DNA of 49,663 nucleotides, taken from NCBI GenBank assembly GCA_021818475.1, contig JAKADZ010000007.1, positions 1 to 49,663 of the forward strand. Direction: 5' to 3'. Below are positions 47,318 to 49,663 of the stretch, piece after piece. Numbering within the stretch: position 1 is the first letter of the stretch; every line of letters begins with the position of its first letter. The notes beneath the pieces are model-generated. The model saw only the letters and a program-made list of their open reading frames with translations. It searched no databases and had not been told where the DNA came from. Both the position numbers and the translations under genes were made by a program. Origin of the DNA: Nanobdellota archaeon (GTDB lineage Archaea; Nanobdellota; Nanobdellia; Pacearchaeales; GW2011-AR1).

Positions 47318-48674
47318 TGAAATATAATTTTAATTTTTCAGTATCATTAAGATGCTTTAATGCTTTTAGGATTATTTTTGGCCTGAAATAAAATTCTCGG
47401 TAAGCTTTCTTTTGCATTTCCAGAAGCATTTTTTCATTTAATTTTCCGTGTTTGAATATCACATTACCATAAGCGATGTAATCCCTGTAACTCTTTGGAA
47501 ATATCTCTCCTTCTTTTTTTATTATTTTCCAGTAATCTGTGTTAGGAAAAGGAATAGTAATATGAAAAGTTGCAGTATCGAGGTCAAGTGATTTTGCAAA
47601 GTCAATTGTATCCTGCATCGTTTTTTCGTCTTCTCCAAAATTCCCAAACATAAACAGCCCCCTTGTTTCAATGCCTGCCTCTCTGCACCATCGTACTGCT
47701 TTTCTTACTTTTTCCAAATTAGTGTCTTTCCTCATTTTTTTAAGAATTTCCTCATTTCCTGATTCAATGCCGAGGGAAACCATATAGCATCCCGCTTTTT
47801 TCATTTTTCTAAGCAATTCAGGATTAATCCTGTCAACTCTGATTCCGTTGGAACATCTCCAGCTCATTTTTTTATTAAGCCCTTTTTCTATCATAAGATC
47901 ACAAAATTTTTCAACACGGTCTATAAATAATGTAAAGTTATCATCAACAAAGTCCCAGTCTCTTGAGCCTCTTTTATAAATTTCTTCAACTTCTTTTATT
48001 ATATTTTCCGGGCTTCTGAATCGGAATAATCTTCCATGAACTAAATGGTCTGCACAAAACAGGCATTGGTATGGGCATCCTCTTGAACTGAGGATATAAT
48101 CACTTGGATTTCTTTTTGCACCAGCACTGAAATATTTATTCATCGGTAAAAGTTCTCTTGCAGGAAACGGCAGGTCATCCAGTTTGTTATTAAGTTCTCT
48201 GTCAGGGTTATGAATTATTTTCCCCTCTTTCCTGTAGGATAATCCTTTTATCTTTGAAATTGGCTTTTTCTGCACCAATTCGAGCATCGCAAATTCTCCT
48301 TCTCCTCTGACAAGATAATCAAATCTTTCAAATTTTTCCAGTGTTTCCTGGGGCATTGAACTTGCATGAATTCCCCCAATTACAACAGTAATTCCTTTTG
48401 GACATAGATTTGCAATTTGATGTGCTTCTTCTATCAGAGAAGTAGTGGAAGTTATACCGGCAAATTCGGGGTTAAATTTTTCAATTTCTTCCTTAATCTG
48501 TTCATGATTTAAATCGTTGGCATTGGCCTCTATTATCTTAACTTCAATACCATTTTTTTTCATAACTGCAGCGATATAGGCAAGTCCAAGAGGGGGAAAA
48601 ATTGGAGTTATTTCTTTTTTCTTTGCATACGCATAAATCCTTCTGTAATTGGGCTGGATAAGTAAAACTTTCAT
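47286..48674 (-). CDS. B12-binding-type radical SAM protein
   Basis: VVIGGIHASSMPQETL and SRGCPYQCLFC. Confidence 0.92.
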   Translation of the reverse strand: MKVLLIQPNYRRIYAYAKKKEITPIFPPLGLAYIAAVMKKNGIEVKIIEANANDLNHEQIKEEIEKFNPEFAGITSTTSLIEEAHQIANLCPKGITVVIGGIHASSMPQETLEKFERFDYLVRGEGEFAMLELVQKKPISKIKGLSYRKEGKIIHNPDRELNNKLDDLPFPARELLPMNKYFSAGAKRNPSDYILSSRGCPYQCLFCADHLVHGRLFRFRSPENIIKEVEEIYKRGSRDWDFVDDNFTLFIDRVEKFCDLMIEKGLNKKMSWRCSNGIRVDRINPELLRKMKKAGCYMVSLGIESGNEEILKKMRKDTNLEKVRKAVRWCREAGIETRGLFMFGNFGEDEKTMQDTIDFAKSLDLDTATFHITIPFPNTDYWKIIKKEGEIFPKSYRDYIAYGNVIFKHGKLNEKMLLEMQKKAYREFYFRPKIILKALKHLNDTEKLKLYFNAGMAFFRFK

Positions 48675-48721
48675 TTTATATTAAAAATCTAAATATCATC
48701 ATTAATAAAGATTATCCTTAT

Positions 48722-49663
48722 TTAAACCAACTTTTGCAAGTAATATATCGAATACAATTTTAGGATTCTTTCTTTCAGGGGAGAGGTTTTGTTTGTCAGT
48801 TTTTTAAGATATTTTTCCGCATATTCTTTTTCGTTAAAAGAGTATAAAACAAGAGATAACGCGATTATTATTCCGGCATCCCTCCAGCGAAGCAGACTCT
48901 TTCCCAAAAATTCTTTTTTTCTGAGTCCTTCAAGAAAAAATTTCCAGTTTAAATAGTACTGTGCCGGAAAGAATAAACTTCCCCCAAGGTAATCATTAAA
49001 ATAAAAGTAAGGAAGTTTTTTATAAGCTTCCTTGCAGATTTCTTTCCAATTCTCTGTTTTAATCTTAAGATAATCTTTGAGAATCTTTTTCAATCCCCAT
49101 TCAACCCATCTTTTGGACTCGCTAAAAAAAGAATCTACATTTTCTATAGTGTACCCGTGATATAATTTAGCTTGTGTAGCTTTACTTACAAATTTTTTTA
49201 ATTCATCAGGATAATTCATTGACAGAAAAATCTTTTCCCTTTCTTCTGCTTTGGACATATATTTCCCCTCATAAATAAGCAGGGCAGAACACAGATCAAC
49301 AAATCCTTTAATCGCATAGATAGATTTTATTTTTTTAGAATTATTCTCTGCAATACTAAAATGATCTATTTTATTAAATAATAATCTTATTGAATCAGAT
49401 TTTGAAATTTTTAACAGAGGAATTTTTTTTGTTATCTCCCTGTCTCCATAAACAACAAGACTAGTTTTTAAATCAAAAGTTCTTTGTGTGGGATATAATT
49501 TTGATAAATTCTTGTAGGGGATGCAATGCAGATCAACATGGAAAAAATCATTCTCATTATATTCTTTATCAAAATTCTCGACAATTTCAAGCCCTCCTCT
49601 GCCAATTTCTTTTGAACATTTTTCCCCAAGTCTTTCAAGTATTTCATTGCTTATTCTTTTTTT
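48722..49663 (-). CDS. Uncharacterised protein (possibly nucleotidyltransferase-like N-terminus plus helical C-terminus), truncated at window edge
   Basis: The listed 178 aa ORF continues in frame upstream without a stop to the window edge (...DFFHVDLHCIPYKNL...LLIYEGKY-MSKAEER...). Confidence 0.6.
   Translation of the reverse strand, partial: KKRISNEILERLGEKCSKEIGRGGLEIVENFDKEYNENDFFHVDLHCIPYKNLSKLYPTQRTFDLKTSLVVYGDREITKKIPLLKISKSDSIRLLFNKIDHFSIAENNSKKIKSIYAIKGFVDLCSALLIYEGKYMSKAEEREKIFLSMNYPDELKKFVSKATQAKLYHGYTIENVDSFFSESKRWVEWGLKKILKDYLKIKTENWKEICKEAYKKLPYFYFNDYLGGSLFFPAQYYLNWKFFLEGLRKKEFLGKSLLRWRDAGIIIALSLVLYSFNEKEYAEKYLKKLTNKTSPLKERILKLYSIYYLQKLV

Noticed and set aside
1-49663. CRISPR array or transposon
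   Set aside because: No regularly spaced direct repeats, Cas-like proteins or transposase-like ORFs were seen.

Overview
AT-rich archaeal chromosome segment. The gene content suggests a DPANN-type lineage such as Woese-/Pacearchaeota, but that is inference. Three blocks are visible. (1) 1-9.5 kb: ribosomal and RNA polymerase operon on the minus strand (eL21, Rpb4/RpoF, DUF655, uS13, uS4, uS11, RpoD, partial eL18), a MacB/Lol-like ABC transporter operon, rpoN, an RNase P protein, and a minus-strand 5S rRNA. (2) 9.3-13.1 kb: a tRNA cluster (Leu, Arg, intron-containing Gly) with a small HExxH protein between two of the tRNAs, followed by secF-secD. (3) About 13.1-48.7 kb: a large surface-glycan locus with glycosyltransferases, a flippase, nucleotide-sugar enzymes (Gmd, RmlA/B/D-like, HddA/HddC/GmhB-like heptose enzymes), DegT aminotransferases, cupins, two LicC-like nucleotidyltransferase fusions, three alkaline-phosphatase-superfamily proteins, and five B12-binding-type radical SAM proteins. 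The observations I rate highest are: a duplicated structured non-coding element (201-264 and 4494-4577), each copy about 25-30 nt downstream of a TATA-like box and one copy abutting a tRNA-Leu gene; LicC/LicA-like fusions, one with an apparently degenerate nucleotidyltransferase domain, beside phosphatase/sulfatase-fold enzymes; five radical SAM proteins in one glycan island; a tRNA-Leu whose aligned anticodon is AAG; and an HExxH mini-protein between tRNA genes. All calls come from reading the sequence and supplied ORF translations; no database search was run.
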